NCBI GenBank assembly: GCA_009192285.1 | Contig: CM018608.1 | Location: 1,708,563-1,772,562, forward strand | Origin: Morchella semilibera | Taxonomy: Eukaryota; Ascomycota; Pezizomycetes; Pezizales; Morchellaceae | Length of the DNA: 64,000 bases | Direction of reading: 5' to 3' | Shown: one piece after another, positions 1-11,499 of the stretch | How the letters are laid out: each line of letters begins with the position of its first letter | How positions within the stretch are numbered: the stretch's first letter is position 1 | The notes under the pieces: model-generated | What the model saw: the letters and a program-made list of their open reading frames with translations, nothing else | Told to the model about the DNA's origin: nothing | The model's database searches: none | Program-made: the position numbers and the translations under genes

Positions 1-3000
1 GAAACATGAAATACCGGGTGTATTTTCATAGAGACAGGTAACTCCACCTCGTAGGCATAAGGGCTCACAATTCGTTTGACCGGGTAGGGACCAATTTGTT
101 TCCAGTCAAGTTTTTTCGAGGGTCGTTTTGTTTCAATATTTCGAGTCGAGAGCCAGACAAAATCGCCAACCGCATATCGAGGTGCCGGAGTCCGGTGTAA
201 GTTGGCCATCTCCTCCTGTATCTTCTGCGCCCTGAACATTTCACTTTTCAGGAAATCAACCACCTGGGACATCTCCCGTGCCAACCCATTAGCCTGGTCC
301 TCGTTCACCGTCTGTCCGTGCTGTAAAGGTCCGAATGTCATTCTCGGGTGTCTCCCATAGTTAGCCTGAAAGGGGGACATATTAGTAGTTTCGGAGATGT
401 GATTATTGGTAGCAAATTCAGCCAGAGGTAAAAAATCCACCCAGTTATCCTGTTGATATGATACATAACTTCGGAGGTACTGTTCCATAATCGCATTGGT
501 CCTTTCTGTTTGTCCATCGGTCTGAGGATGAAATGCTGTGGAATAACGAGGGGCAATTTCCAGCCGTTCACAGAGGACTTTCCAAAATTCAGCAGTAAAC
601 TGGGTCCCTCGATCGGAAACAATAGTCTCTGGTAGCCCATGTAACTTCCATACCTGTTCCAGGTATAGACGAGACAGATCCCTGGCGTTAACACTCTCCG
701 TCGTAGGAATCAAATGCTTCATTTTTGTCAACCGATCCACCACTACTGGAATGGCATTAAATCCATGACTCTCCGGAAGTCCTGTTACAAAATCCATCGT
801 GACATCCGTCCAGGGTCCTTTGGGCACCGATAGGGGGCGCAGAACTCCTTGTAGGGGATTATGATTCGTCTTCCTTCGCCGACAGGTATGGCAATTCTGG
901 ACATAGCGGTCTGTATATTTCCGCATGGTCGGCCAGTAATATTCCCGGCTGAGAAGTTCCAAAGTCTTTGATCGTCCAGGATGTCCAGCAGAGGGTTTAT
1001 CATGATACTCCCGTAGCAGGTAGAGCTTAAGTTCATCAAAATCAGGAACATAAAGAGTATTCCGGTAAAGCAATAGCCCCTCCTCGCTCTCCTTGCACTC
1101 AGCCAACGAGATCTCTTTCGATTGTCGAACGCCATTTCGGAGCATGGATAGAATTTTGTTTGGAAAGCTATCACTCTGGTAAGCTTTGTTAAACAAATCA
1201 AGTACGGGAGACGATCCTTCAGCGGGTTCATTTGACAAAGAGCCCGCTAACAAACTTATCTTTGCATCTAAATTCTCCCTCTTTAAAACCACTCGACTTT
1301 GTTGTTCCAATCTCTCATCCCCTTCCTTTGGTAAATCCTTAGGCCTCCTGGTCAGAATATCAACCTTCCTTCCCTGCTTCCCGGGCCTATATTGAATAAC
1401 GAAATTAAACCGAGACAAAAACTCCGCCCAACGGGTTTGACGTCTATTCAGCAATTTAGTCGACATAAAGTACTCAAGATTGCGATGATCTGTAAGTACT
1501 TTGACTTGAAATTGAGCTGTCTCCAAGTGAGGTCTCCATTCCTCGAAGCAACGAATAATGGCCAACAACTCCTTATCATAAATTTCGTAATTGCATTCTG
1601 CTGGCGAGTGTGTCTTGGAGAAAAAAGCGACCGGGTGCAGAACTCCTTCATCATCTCGTTGTGATAATATCCCTGCCGACACATAGTCTGACGCATCGGT
1701 TTCCACAATAAATTCCTTCTCGGGATCAGGGTGCATCAATATGGGAGCGGTGGTAAAAGCAGTCTTGAGTTTCTGAAAGGCTTGTTCAACTTTTTGGGTC
1801 CATTCAAATCGTACATGCTTTTTTGTCAGAGTAGTCAATGGCCGAGCCACTCGGGAATAAGCATAGATAAAACGTCGATAGAAATTGGCGAACCCAAGAA
1901 ATTCCTGAACCTCCTTCACTGTCTTGGGCGCTTCCCAGTCCACAATTGTCTGTACCTTAGCAGGATCCATCTTCATTCCTCCCGGAGTCAAGATCATGCC
2001 CAAATATTTTGTCTCTTGTACGCTGAATTCGCATTTCTCTGGTTTTAAATGGACCTCATTAGCTTCCAAGGCTTCCAGTACTTGCTGCACATCCTGTTGG
2101 TGTTGTTCCAAGGTCTCCGAATAAATAAGAATATCATCCAGATAAGCAGTAGCGCAACGATCCAGAAAGGGGCGAAGAATATCGTTAATCCAACGTTGAA
2201 AGGTAGCAGGAGCATTGGTTAGACCAAAAGGCATCACCAAATATTCCCAATGTCCATAGCGTGTTCGAAAAGCCGTTTTCCACTCGTCCCCTTCTTTAAT
2301 CCTAATCTGATTATATCCCCATCGTAGGTCCAGCTTGGTAAAATAATTAGCACTGGCTAAATTGGCCATCGTCTCTGGTGTAAGGGGAAGAGGGTATCGA
2401 TCCTTGACCGTAATAGCATTTAGCTTTCGATAGTCAACACACAAGCGTAAGGAACCATCAGCCTTTTTAACAAACAGCACCGGGGCGCCGGCTGGAGAAT
2501 TACTAGATCTAAGAAATCCTTTCTGCAAATTATCGGCCAAATAGTCCCTCAACGCCTTCAACTCTTCCCGTGACATACTATACATGGGACCAAAGGGTGG
2601 TACTGTTCCTTCCTGAAGTTTGATCTCATGGTCATAGGGACGATGTGGTGGTAATCTAGAAGCATTGGTCTCATCGAACAGCTGTCGAAACCGCTGATAA
2701 TCAATTGGAATCATTCCATCAGGGTTGGCAGGCAACTCCAATACTTTGTTGATAGCATAAAGGGTAGTCGAATAAATTTGCACAGTAGGGTCTTGCGAAA
2801 GTTTCTTAAACGATCGAGGAGTAATTGCCGAAATATTTGTAACAGGCCTTTCGGGTGGTGAAGTTGAAATTCCTCGAGCAACAATAGGTTTGTGGTTGGC
2901 TATGCAATGTTCAAGACACACTGATGACTGGAAGCGAATCTCATTCCTTCCACTATCAATCAAAACTCCATGCTTCCTCAGCCAAGGGATTCCCATCACA

Positions 3001-3370
3001 ATCGGGTAATGTCCCAACTTTGTAACAAAGAAAGGACACTCCTCCACATGTCCATTAATTTCCAATTCCAACGTCACCTTCCTGGTCACTTTCCCAGACT
3101 CAATAGGCCTTCCATCAATCACATCAATCTCCCTTTCAGTCCGTAAATTTTTCATCTTTAATTCATGGCGGCGCACAAAGTCTTCATCAATAAATGCATA
3201 TCCCGACGCTCCAGTATCAATCAAAGCATAAGTGGGTACAATGGATTTTTTATTTTGTGAAATAGAACACACTACAATCAGTTGATTCCCATCCATCTCC
3301 CCTTCTGATACTGAAAACGTTGAAATAGACACCTGAGAGAAAACCTTTGGAGGTCCCTGGGCTATGCCGC
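1..3370 (-). CDS. pol: Ty3/gypsy Pol polyprotein, partial at window edge
   Basis: Reading the minus strand from just past the Gag stop, one frame stays open with no stop to base 1, about 1,120 codons; its end lies outside the window. Domains appear in Ty3/gypsy order. Aspartic protease: DTGAS with the Asp codon at 3216-3218. Reverse transcriptase: VDYRKLNAIT, VMPFGLTNAPATFQ and the catalytic YLDD at 2133-2144. RNase H: ETDAS near 1697, DKELLAI and TDHRN. Integrase: an HHCC finger ending NCHTC near 885-900, then DDE residues in MDFVTG (about 790), SDRGTQF (about 612) and GQTERTN (about 504). The final in-window segment resembles the end of the integrase C-terminal domain; whether a chromodomain follows is not visible. 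The frame is -1 relative to Gag and overlaps its end, so expression probably needs a ribosomal frameshift. The intact frame suggests a young copy. Confidence 0.95.
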
Positions 3371-4612
3371 CTAGGCCAGGGACGAATCTTTTAACTCCTC
3401 CTCATCCGACAATACCTCCTCTTCCTTTTCCTTCTTTTCCTTTCTTGCTTCCAACAACGCTCCCCTCATCCTAGGTGCTGCCCTTCCCGAGGGCGAAAGT
3501 TTACAGTCTCTGACCAAATGTCCAACCCCCCCGCAGTAATAGCAACGATTCTCCACACGACGTGCCTCCCTTTCTCTGGGATCCGGACGACGGTAACTAT
3601 TAGACAAATCCATGGGAACAGCTCCCCCAGGAGTATAGGAAGGATGGGCCGCTGGCGCAGCATTCTTCGGTGGTGGTTGGGGTGGCCCTCGTACGACTGG
3701 GGATGTTGCTGGTGCAACGGGGGGACGAGGAGCAAAGGGACGCGGAGCAGGAGCACTTGGAATCTGAAAACGAAATCTCCCCATCCTGGCCTGTAGCGCC
3801 CGTTGCTTGTTATCAAGACGTTGAAGAAGCAGCCCGCAGTCCTTAATTGTGATTGGTGTTTCATTCTGAATCATCAGGGCCATTAGGTCCTGGTTAAGTC
3901 CTTCCAACAAACATTCAATCTTAGCCGCTTCGTTGAACTCAGAGTCGGCAGCGTATCGCTGAAACTCTGCAAAGTACTCAGAAAAGGTACGTTGGCGCTG
4001 CCTGATCTCCCTCAGATTTCGAGCAGCAGTGGCGGCGCGGTCTGGATCCCCAAACGCATTATCCAAAATTTCAAAAAACTCCGCCATGGAATCGAGAGCG
4101 ATTCCTTCATCTGTAATATAAACTAAAAATTGATCCGCCGCCGATCCTTCCAATCGAGAAATAGAATACGCAAGTTGTTGAGCCGCGGTAGGGAAGCGAT
4201 CCAAATTAGCCGTGAGCTTAATCTGGAGTTGTCTCTGGAAAGTCCTGAGAGTCTTGCGATCGCCCCGGTATTTCTCCGGGTCGGGTAGCTTCTCGGATTT
4301 GGATGGCTTGGTTAAGTCGTCGTGGAGCTCCTCTAAACCTCCTTTGACTCCTTCTTGCAACTTCTTGATCTTAGCCCGTAGTCCCTGGATTTCTTTGTGG
4401 AACTCGGCCCGGCCTTGTTCGGTTTCGGAGTGATGGGTGGTGATGTCGACCGCATATTGCTGGACCCCTCCGTGCGCTCTTTGGAGGAGGGCATACGCTT
4501 GCTTCGCTTCTTCCGTTGCGGCGGGGTCCACTTCAGGGTGAGCGACAAAGAACCCTTCGAGATCCGTATGGAGCTTTTGATAATCAAATGCATTGGTAGC
4601 GGGGGCGGTCAT
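3371..4612 (-). CDS. gag: Ty3/gypsy Gag (capsid/nucleocapsid), 413 aa
   Basis: A complete ORF starts at an ATG with good context (ACCATGA on the minus strand) and ends in TAG at 3371-3373. The first half is alpha-helical and charged, with a retrotransposon-gag core around residues 110-260 (RTFQRQLQIKL, RQRQRTFSEYFAEFQRYA). A Pro-rich linker follows (about 285-340). A single CCHC zinc knuckle, CYYCGGVGHLVRDC, spans residues 357-370 with C-X2-C-X4-H-X4-C spacing. The tail is very acidic and basic (KEKKEKEEE). It would package element RNA in cytoplasmic virus-like particles. Pol begins in the -1 frame over its last codons; the run G TTA AAA in the Gag frame about 20 bases before the stop is a plausible relaxed slip site. 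No internal damage is visible, which fits a recently active element. Confidence 0.95.
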   Translation of the reverse strand: MTAPATNAFDYQKLHTDLEGFFVAHPEVDPAATEEAKQAYALLQRAHGGVQQYAVDITTHHSETEQGRAEFHKEIQGLRAKIKKLQEGVKGGLEELHDDLTKPSKSEKLPDPEKYRGDRKTLRTFQRQLQIKLTANLDRFPTAAQQLAYSISRLEGSAADQFLVYITDEGIALDSMAEFFEILDNAFGDPDRAATAARNLREIRQRQRTFSEYFAEFQRYAADSEFNEAAKIECLLEGLNQDLMALMIQNETPITIKDCGLLLQRLDNKQRALQARMGRFRFQIPSAPAPRPFAPRPPVAPATSPVVRGPPQPPPKNAAPAAHPSYTPGGAVPMDLSNSYRRPDPREREARRVENRCYYCGGVGHLVRDCKLSPSGRAAPRMRGALLEARKEKKEKEEEVLSDEEELKDSSLA

Positions 4613-5200
4613 GGTGAACTATGGTGCGAGGAACTCGGACTGTGCTAGTCGAGTGAGGATGGTCTCGTCTTAGTGTGACGGAGTAACCCGACACAAAGAA
4701 GAAGATGACAATGATGACGCAGAGGGACTCGAGGAGCACAGTGTACTCGACGAGGGGGCCGATGAAGACAGGGACCACGCCAGGCAGGCACAAGCACAGG
4801 CACCGGCGAGGGCAAAGGCAAGGACAAGGGCACAAGAGCACAGAGCAGGGAGAATGAGGACCGAAGGGACCTCAACGAGAGCGAAGAGGGATACTATGGG
4901 TTTCCTCTTGTCAGAGGACCGAGTCTTTGGTACGAGAGGCTATGGCTTTAGAAATAGGAGTAGATTCCTATGTACCGAAATAACAGGAAGACGAGACAGA
5001 GAGAGAAGAAAGAAAGAACTAAGGAAAACATCTATCTCGACTATTTAACACACCTCCTCCACAAGTCCAATATGACTCACACCTCCGCTCGTAGAACCTC
5101 ATAGAAACCTGTTACTACCACACCCCGTAATCCTCCCCACCATCTCCGCTATTCTACATTACCAATCCATCACGCCATCGAACCTCCCAGAATCTAATGA
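4613..5200 (-). other. Probable 5' leader and LTR of the gypsy element (boundaries unresolved)
   Basis: This stretch lies directly upstream of Gag in element orientation and holds no convincing gene. On the minus strand it contains an AT-rich TATA-like TTAAATA near 5044-5050 and a TC-rich tract (4985-5030), which would fit an LTR promoter and start region. I could not identify a TGG-type primer binding site or matching LTR ends, because the other LTR is outside the window. The short ORFs here are low-complexity shadows. Confidence 0.35.
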
Positions 5201-5308
5201 CGACAGTCTCCACTTCGCACTCCCCGCTCTCGCTTAACATTTCCCTAACGACCACAACCGTGCATCGCCTACCGAACTGTCGGGACAAATGCCAAGACGC
5301 CGGGACAC

Positions 5309-5636
5309 CTGCCCCTTTCTTTATTGCCAACATCTCTTATTTCGGTACTCCTCCCCAAAGCTTTCTGGCAAACGCCATTTTCCTCTCTTTACCCCCCCCC
5401 CCTCCCCGAAGCTTTTTGGCAACATCAGCAGGCTCGTTGCCTTCCCCCAGCGCAAACCTCTCCCCATCTCCAAGCGCAAACCCCTCGCCATCTCCAAGCG
5501 CTAACCCCTCGCCATCTCCAAGCGCAAACCCCTCCCCATCTCCAAGCACCCCTTGCCATCTCCACCTCCACCTCTGTTTCTGAGAGCACTCCTGACTTCA
5601 AGAGCAGCGATCTCGAATTAGACGAGAATGACCTGA
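5309..5636. repeat. Dispersed repeat copy 1 with 24-bp minisatellite (3 units)
   Basis: From 5323 to 5636 this segment is nearly identical to 24924-25332. It carries a poly-C run of 11, two near-duplicate lines around AAGCTTTCTGGCA and AAGCTTTTTGGCA, and a minisatellite of unit TCTCCAAGCG + CAAACCCCTCGCCA (24 bp). Three full units are followed by a truncated one. The second copy has seven units and a C run of 10, which accounts for the 95-bp length difference. Reading frames across it give Pro-Ser-Ala-Asn repeats and are probably not genes. Confidence 0.9.
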
Positions 5637-5819
5637 CACAATGCCGAACCGTATTCCGTATACGCAATCGGGTCACCCGTCACGCCCCCCACCCCTCAAC
5701 GTGTCCTCGGACCCCCGGTTCGTTCCCGCCTACCTGTCCTTGGCACCCCGAGTTGTTTCTGCCTACCTGTCATTGGCCCCCTGTTACCGTAACCACACCA
5801 AAATTAAGCAAGGCAGACC

Positions 5820-5988
5820 ACCACCACCACGATTAAATGAGGAGGTCCACAATCAAGCCGACCACACGAAAATTAAGCGACCACCACTAAATATTTAACC
5901 AAATAGCAGCACTACGGCTCACTCTATCATTCAAAATTTAAGCGAATCATATAGAATTCATGAACCTACTATTACGCTTCCTCTCAGC
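5820..5988. repeat. Subtelomeric dispersed repeat, copy 1 of 3
   Basis: This copy is marked by AATTAAGCGACCACCACTAA, then TATTTAA, ACTCTATCATTCA, AAGCGAATCATATA and a terminal ATGAACC-TACTA-TACG motif. The same order of words recurs at about 8651-8850 and 8998-9145 with divergence. No coding potential is visible. It may be the tail of a degenerate mobile element or a subtelomeric spacer. Confidence 0.7.
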
Positions 5989-6002
5989 TTAGTTAGGGTT
6001 AG
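5989..6002 (+). repeat. Short interstitial telomere-type sequence
   Basis: The 14 bases TTAGTTAGGGTTAG match the unusual 10-base telomere unit found at the window end, 58 kb away. It directly follows the dispersed repeat copy 1. The match is short, so chance cannot be ruled out, but the TTAG + TTAGGG form is the one specific to this chromosome end. Confidence 0.55.
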
Positions 6003-6259
6003 TGATGAAGTTTATTTACTATCTACTCAAGCTAAGGGGAATCCCAGGAGCCCCGATCAAACTACCACATTCCTCAAGTCCCCAACACCGCCTTTCCGGA
6101 TCAGTGCAGGAAGATCAGAAGGGAGGACACAAGAGACCCACAACTAGAAACCCACGCGAGGGAGGAGAGCCCCCACCCGAACCGCAGCCCAACCAAACAG
6201 AGAGACGCAATCCCCCAACAGTCAGGTATTTACAAACGGTCCAGCGAAGACCAAAACAC

Positions 6260-6424
6260 TGGCAGAATGGGTCCACGATTTCCGCCCCGGAAATCATTTA
6301 TGCGACATCCACACCAGCGACACACACAAGCGACACATACAAGCGACACATACAAGCGACACATACAAGCGACACCATACAAGCGACACATACATGTGAC
6401 ACATACGCATACATATATGTGAAG
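6260..6424. repeat. 13-bp minisatellite with conserved flank, copy 1
   Basis: A flank of about 50 bp (TGGCAGAATGGGTCCACGAT then TTCCGCCCCGGAAATC) leads into tandem GCGACACATACAA units (13 bp) with one GCGACACCATACAA variant. The same flank and array recur at 8288-8475. Short ORFs here encode only Thr-His-Lys-Arg repeats and are not credible genes. Confidence 0.85.
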
Positions 6425-8287
6425 ACCGATTGAGACTAGTGCGTGGCATTCTTGGCGCGATCGCCATTTCCCTCTTCCACTTCCTCTTCACCTCCGCCCT
6501 CTTCACCTCCACCCCCGAGTACCACCCTCCTTCATATCCATCCCAAGTACCCATCTTCCTATCTCTATACTCTGACACCTATGCTAATATCTATATAGAG
6601 TCCTCCTCATTCACTCCCAGAATGGCGCTGAGCATGCAGCTCATGCCCTTAAGTTGTACGCCTGGGTGGACAAGGCACCAAGGAAGGGGGATGTCGCCGA
6701 GCATGCAGTACACGCCCGAAACCAGAGCACCTAGGTGGGCACAGCACCGAGGACGAGGAAGGAAACAGCGTCGAGAAAGAAGGACGGGGCTGAGCACCTT
6801 GTTGAATATGCCAACCAGCCCTGTTGATGGCGCTGAGCACGCGGTTTACGCCCGAAAATCGCGCAGGAGGCGAGCACGACATTGAACAAGCCCCAAGTAG
6901 GGCGCTGAGCACCCAGACCACACCTGAAAATTAATCACCTAGCTAACCACAGCACTGAAAAAGGGCAATAGCGCCGAGGAAGGGGACCACGCCAAGCATG
7001 CAGCCCACACCCAAAAATCGAGCACCTAGATAAGCATGGTACGGAGGAAGAATAGCAAGACCAAGAAAAGAGAACGGGACGAGCACCTCGTTGAGCATCG
7101 CACTGGGAAAGGCACCTGCACCACTCCTTGGACACGCTTCAAATTACATACAGTCCATGCCAAAAATTCGAGCACCTAGATGAGTATGCCATATCTTCCT
7201 ATCTCGTTACCCTGATATCTATGTTAATCTCTATATAGGAGATGCTGAGGTCTGCACCCACCATACAAAAATCTACGCCTCGGACACGCCCCAACCTGGG
7301 ACGGCATCGAGGAAGGGGACGGCGTCGAGAAGCAAGGACGGGGCTGGGCACCCCGTTAAGTATGGTACCGAGGAAGGCATTGGTGATTGCGCTGAGCACC
7401 TAGTTGAGCATGGCCTCGGGGGAGACCCGGGAATGGCGCCGAACATGCAGCTCATGCTCGAATTAATGCCAGGATACGCTTAAGATATCGTTAAAGCCTA
7501 CACTTCGTGGAGCACAGCACTGAGGAAGCCACCTGGGACGGTTCCGAGTACCTAGCTAAACACAGTACTAATGAAGGAGTCCAGCGCCGAGGAAGGGGGG
7601 CCGCGCCAATCTTACAGCCCACGCTCCAAAATCAATCTCCTAGATGAGCACGGCATTGAGTGGGGTGGGTGGGGCGGTTCCCGAGCACCTAGTTGACGAC
7701 ACACCGAGGAAGGGGAAGGCGCCGAGAAAGGAGGATTGGGCCGGGCACCTCGTTGGGTACGGCACTAGGGGAGGACCCTGGGACGGTGCCAAGTATGCCA
7801 CTCAGGCAGGCTCTGTTGATAGCGTCGGGCACGCAACCCACACCTGAAGGTCGCGCACTAAACGAGGACGACCTCGAGGAAGGCACCTGGAACAGTTTTG
7901 AGTATCTCGTTGAGTGGGGGAGGCCCACAGGACAGCGCCGATCACGCACTATGCGCCTGAAAATTGAGCAGCTAGATGAGCACGACACCGAGGAGGGGAA
8001 TAGCGCCGAGCACCCTGTCTCCGCCTGAGAATCAATCACCTAGTTGACCACGGCGCCGGGGGAGGCATCGCGGAAGGGGACGGCGCTGAGGAAGGAGGAC
8101 TGGGCCGAGCACCTCGCTGAGCACAGCATTGAAGGCCCCTAGGACGGCGCCACGCAGCCCACGCCTAATGGTCCCCTCACCTCCACCCTCTTCACCTCCT
8201 CCTCACCTTCCTATCACCTTCAACTTCACCTACATCTCAAGTACTTATCTTCCTATGTCTATACTCCAATACCTATGCTAATGTGCC

Positions 8288-8475
8288 TGGCAGAATGGGT
8301 CCACGATTTCCGCCCCGGAAATCATTTATGCGACATCCACACCAGCGACACACACAAGCGACACACACAAGCGACACACACAAGCGACACATACAAGCGA
8401 CACCATACAAGCGACACATACAAGCGACACCATATAAGCGACATACACATGCGACACATACATGGGATATATTTC
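8288..8475. repeat. 13-bp minisatellite with conserved flank, copy 2
   Basis: The flank is the same as at 6260, followed by GCGACACACACAA and GCGACACATACAA units with two CCATA variants. It has slightly more units than copy 1. The identical flank shows that the two arrays are duplicates of one locus, not independent slippage products. Confidence 0.85.
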
Positions 8476-8650
8476 ATACGTATACATCAGCAAGCTTGCT
8501 GACTTCCCCGCTGCGCCAGGGCGGAGACGTGAAGCTTTGACATGTTTCCGCTTATACAAGTCATTGGCCCCCGGCTCGATCTGGACTAGTGCCCTCCGCT
8601 CACTAGGTGACTTGGCCTTGGTACCCTACGACCGCTCTTGGCCTACCACC

Positions 8651-8850
8651 ATGATTAAGCGAGAAGGCCACCACTACAATTAAGCGAGAAGGTCCACAAT
8701 CAAGCCCACCACCACCACCAGACTATTAAGTGACCACCACTAAATATTTAAGCGAAACATACAGACACATACCAGCACCATTCACTCTATCATTCATCAT
8801 ATAAGATTTATGAACCGACTACTACGATTCTTCTCAGGTGACCCTTTGGC
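8651..8850. repeat. Subtelomeric dispersed repeat, copy 2 of 3
   Basis: This is a diverged copy of the 5820-5988 segment: AATTAAGCGAGAAGG, CCACCACTAAATATTTAAGC, ACTCTATCATTCAT and ATGAACCGACTACTACG are in the same order. No gene is visible. Confidence 0.65.
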
Positions 8851-8997
8851 CTCCAGAGGTTGCGTCCGTGTCCGTTTCCGCATATGGCCCATACTAATTA
8901 AGCGAGAATGCCACCCTGCGCGATCCCTGCGCCACACCACCACCACATTCCTACCACTATGTCTTGTGGCAAAGTGTCACTACCCCCACAACCACCT

Positions 8998-9145
8998 CCA
9001 CTAAAATTAATCGACCGGCCACCACTAAATATTTTAGCGAAACACACAACCAAATACCAGTACCACAGCTCAATTGGTCAAGCGAATCATATATAATTTA
9101 AGCGAATCATATATAATTTATGAACCCATTACTACGCTGCTCGCT
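8998..9145. repeat. Subtelomeric dispersed repeat, copy 3 of 3
   Basis: Contains CCACCACTAAATATTTTAGC, then two direct copies of AAGCGAATCATATATAATTT (about 9079-9098 and 9100-9119), then ATGAACCCATTACTACG. The 20-bp direct duplication is unique to this copy. Confidence 0.65.
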
Positions 9146-11499
9146 CATGCAAACACGTATGTGGAGAATATCATATATCAGTATTACTAAAACCGATTGG
9201 GACTAGTGTGTGGCCTTGGTGTGATCGCCCCTCACTTTCGGCTTCACCCCCACTCTCTTCACTCCTCTAACTCGAGCACCACCTTCTCCCAATCCCATCT
9301 CAAGTACCTATCTTCCCATCTCTATACTCCGACACCTATGCTAATATCTATATAGAGTCCTCCTCATTCACGCCCAGAATGGCGCTGAAGCCTGCACCTA
9401 CGACACTGCAAAAATCTACGCCTCGGACAGGCCCCAGACACGCCTCAACCTAGATGAGCATGGCATCGTGAAAGGCACATGGGACGGTTCCGAACACCTA
9501 GCTAACCACAGCACTGAGGAAGGAGGCCAGCGCCGGGAAAGGGGGACGGTGCCGATCACGCACCATCGCATGAAAACTGAGTAGCTGGATGAGTACGTCA
9601 TCGAGGAAGGGGCAGCACAGAGCATCTCGTTGAATATGGCACCCAGGAAGGCCTGAACATCGAGCGCGGCACTGAGGAAGGCTCCGGGGAAGGCGCCAAG
9701 TACTTCGTTGAGTATGGCACCGAGCACGCAGCCATGCCTTAAGATCGAGCACCCAGATGAGCACGGCATCGAGGAAAGTACCATGGGAATGCCCCGAGCA
9801 CAGCACGGCAACGAGGGAGGGGGCCAAGCACCTCGTTGAGAATGGCACTGAGGAAGGCCCTTGAGACGGCGCCGAGCATGCACCATACTGCTTCAGTACT
9901 GCCTCCTTTAACTCCATTTTAAGTACTTAACCTCCTATCTCTATACTCTGACACCTATGCTGACGTCCATACAGAGCCCTCATACAACATAGACGAGTAC
10001 GGCACCGAGGAAGCAGGGGGGCACCGAGCACCTTCAAGTTGTTGAGTATGGGGTCGAGGGAGACCCCGGGAACGGCGCTGAGCATGCAGGTCATATTCGA
10101 ACATTGAGCACCCAGATAAGCATGGTATCAGGGAGGGGGACGGTTCCGAGTACCTAGTTCACAACAGCATCGAGGAAGGGGGAAGGCACTGGGGAAGGAG
10201 GATGGGGCCAAGCACCTCGTTGAATACGGCACTGGAGGAGGCTCCTGGGACGGTGCCGATCACGCACCATCGCCTGAAAATTGACCAGCTAGATGAGCAC
10301 GGCACCGAGGAAGGTGCATGGGATGGTTCCAAGCACCTGGTTGAGCACGGCATCGAGGGAGGCATCGGGGAAGGAAGGGGACGGTGCTGAGGAAGGAGGT
10401 AGGGGCCGAGCACCTCGTTGAGCACGGAATTGAAGGCCCCTAGAACGGCGCCGAGCACGTAGCCCACGCTTAATGGTCTCCTCACCTCCTCTCCACCTTC
10501 CCCATCTCCCCCAACTCCACCTCCATCTCAAGTACCTACCCCGCTACCCCTATACTCCAATACCTATGCTAATGTGTATACAGGGTCCTCATCTACCGAA
10601 GCCTGCACCCAAAAGCCACTCCTTGGACACGCCTCAAATCACACACAGCCCAGGACGGTTCCGAGTACCTAGTTGAGGACGGCACTGAGGAAGGAATAGG
10701 AGACGGCAAAGAGCATGCAGCGCACGCCTGAAAACCAAGCACCTAGATGAGCACGATATGGGGGAGCGATGGGGAGAGTTCCGAGCACCTGGTTGAGCAC
10801 TGCAATGGGGGGGGCAGCGCCCAGCACCTAGATGAACACGGCACTGAGCAAGGGGGACGGCGCCTAGCACCTAATTGAACATGGCCTCGAGGAAATCCCT
10901 GGGAACGGCACCGAACACGCAGCCCACGCCCCAAAATCGAGCACCCAGTTTAGCACGGTACAATGAAGGCACCTGGGACGGTTCCGGGCACTTAGTTAAG
11001 CACGGCATCGAGCATGGCTCTGGAAACCACATCGAGCATGGCTCTGGAAACGGCGATCACAGGTCCCGCCCAATTCACGCTCCTGACACGCTCAAAATAT
11101 CGTCAAAGCCTACACTTAGTGGGGCACGGTGCTGAAGAAGGCTCTGGGGACAGCGCCGAGCACTTCTTGAGCATGGCACTGAGCACGCAGTCCATGCCTG
11201 AAATCGAGTACCTAACTGGGCGTAGCACCAAGGAAGGGGAACGGCGTCGGGCACCCAGTCCACGCCGCGGAATCACCGGGATCAGCACGGCATTGAGGGG
11301 GGAATCGGGGGCGGCCCCGGGCACCCAGTTAGTTGAGTGTGGCATTGGGGGGGGCCCCTGGGACGGTTTCGAGCACGGTTTTGAGCACGCAGCGCAAGCC
11401 TGAAAATCGAGCACCCAGATGAGCACGGCTCCTAGGAAGGAATAGGGGACGGTTCCGAGCACAATTTGCGCCCCAGAAAACTGCCAATATACCCGACGT

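Noticed and set aside
5197-5583. Pro/Ser-rich ORFs over the 24-bp minisatellite (also 24546-25376)
   Set aside because: All frames on both strands are open because the unit is 24 bp; the peptides only mirror the repeat, and the two copies differ in length by whole units.
6305-6420. Possible CRISPR-like array of short repeats
   Set aside because: Direct tandem 13-bp repeats without spacers, in a eukaryotic telomeric context.
6600-11460. Dozens of 60-150 codon ORFs on both strands
   Set aside because: They follow shuffled satellite modules, with no consistent frame or start and no domain.
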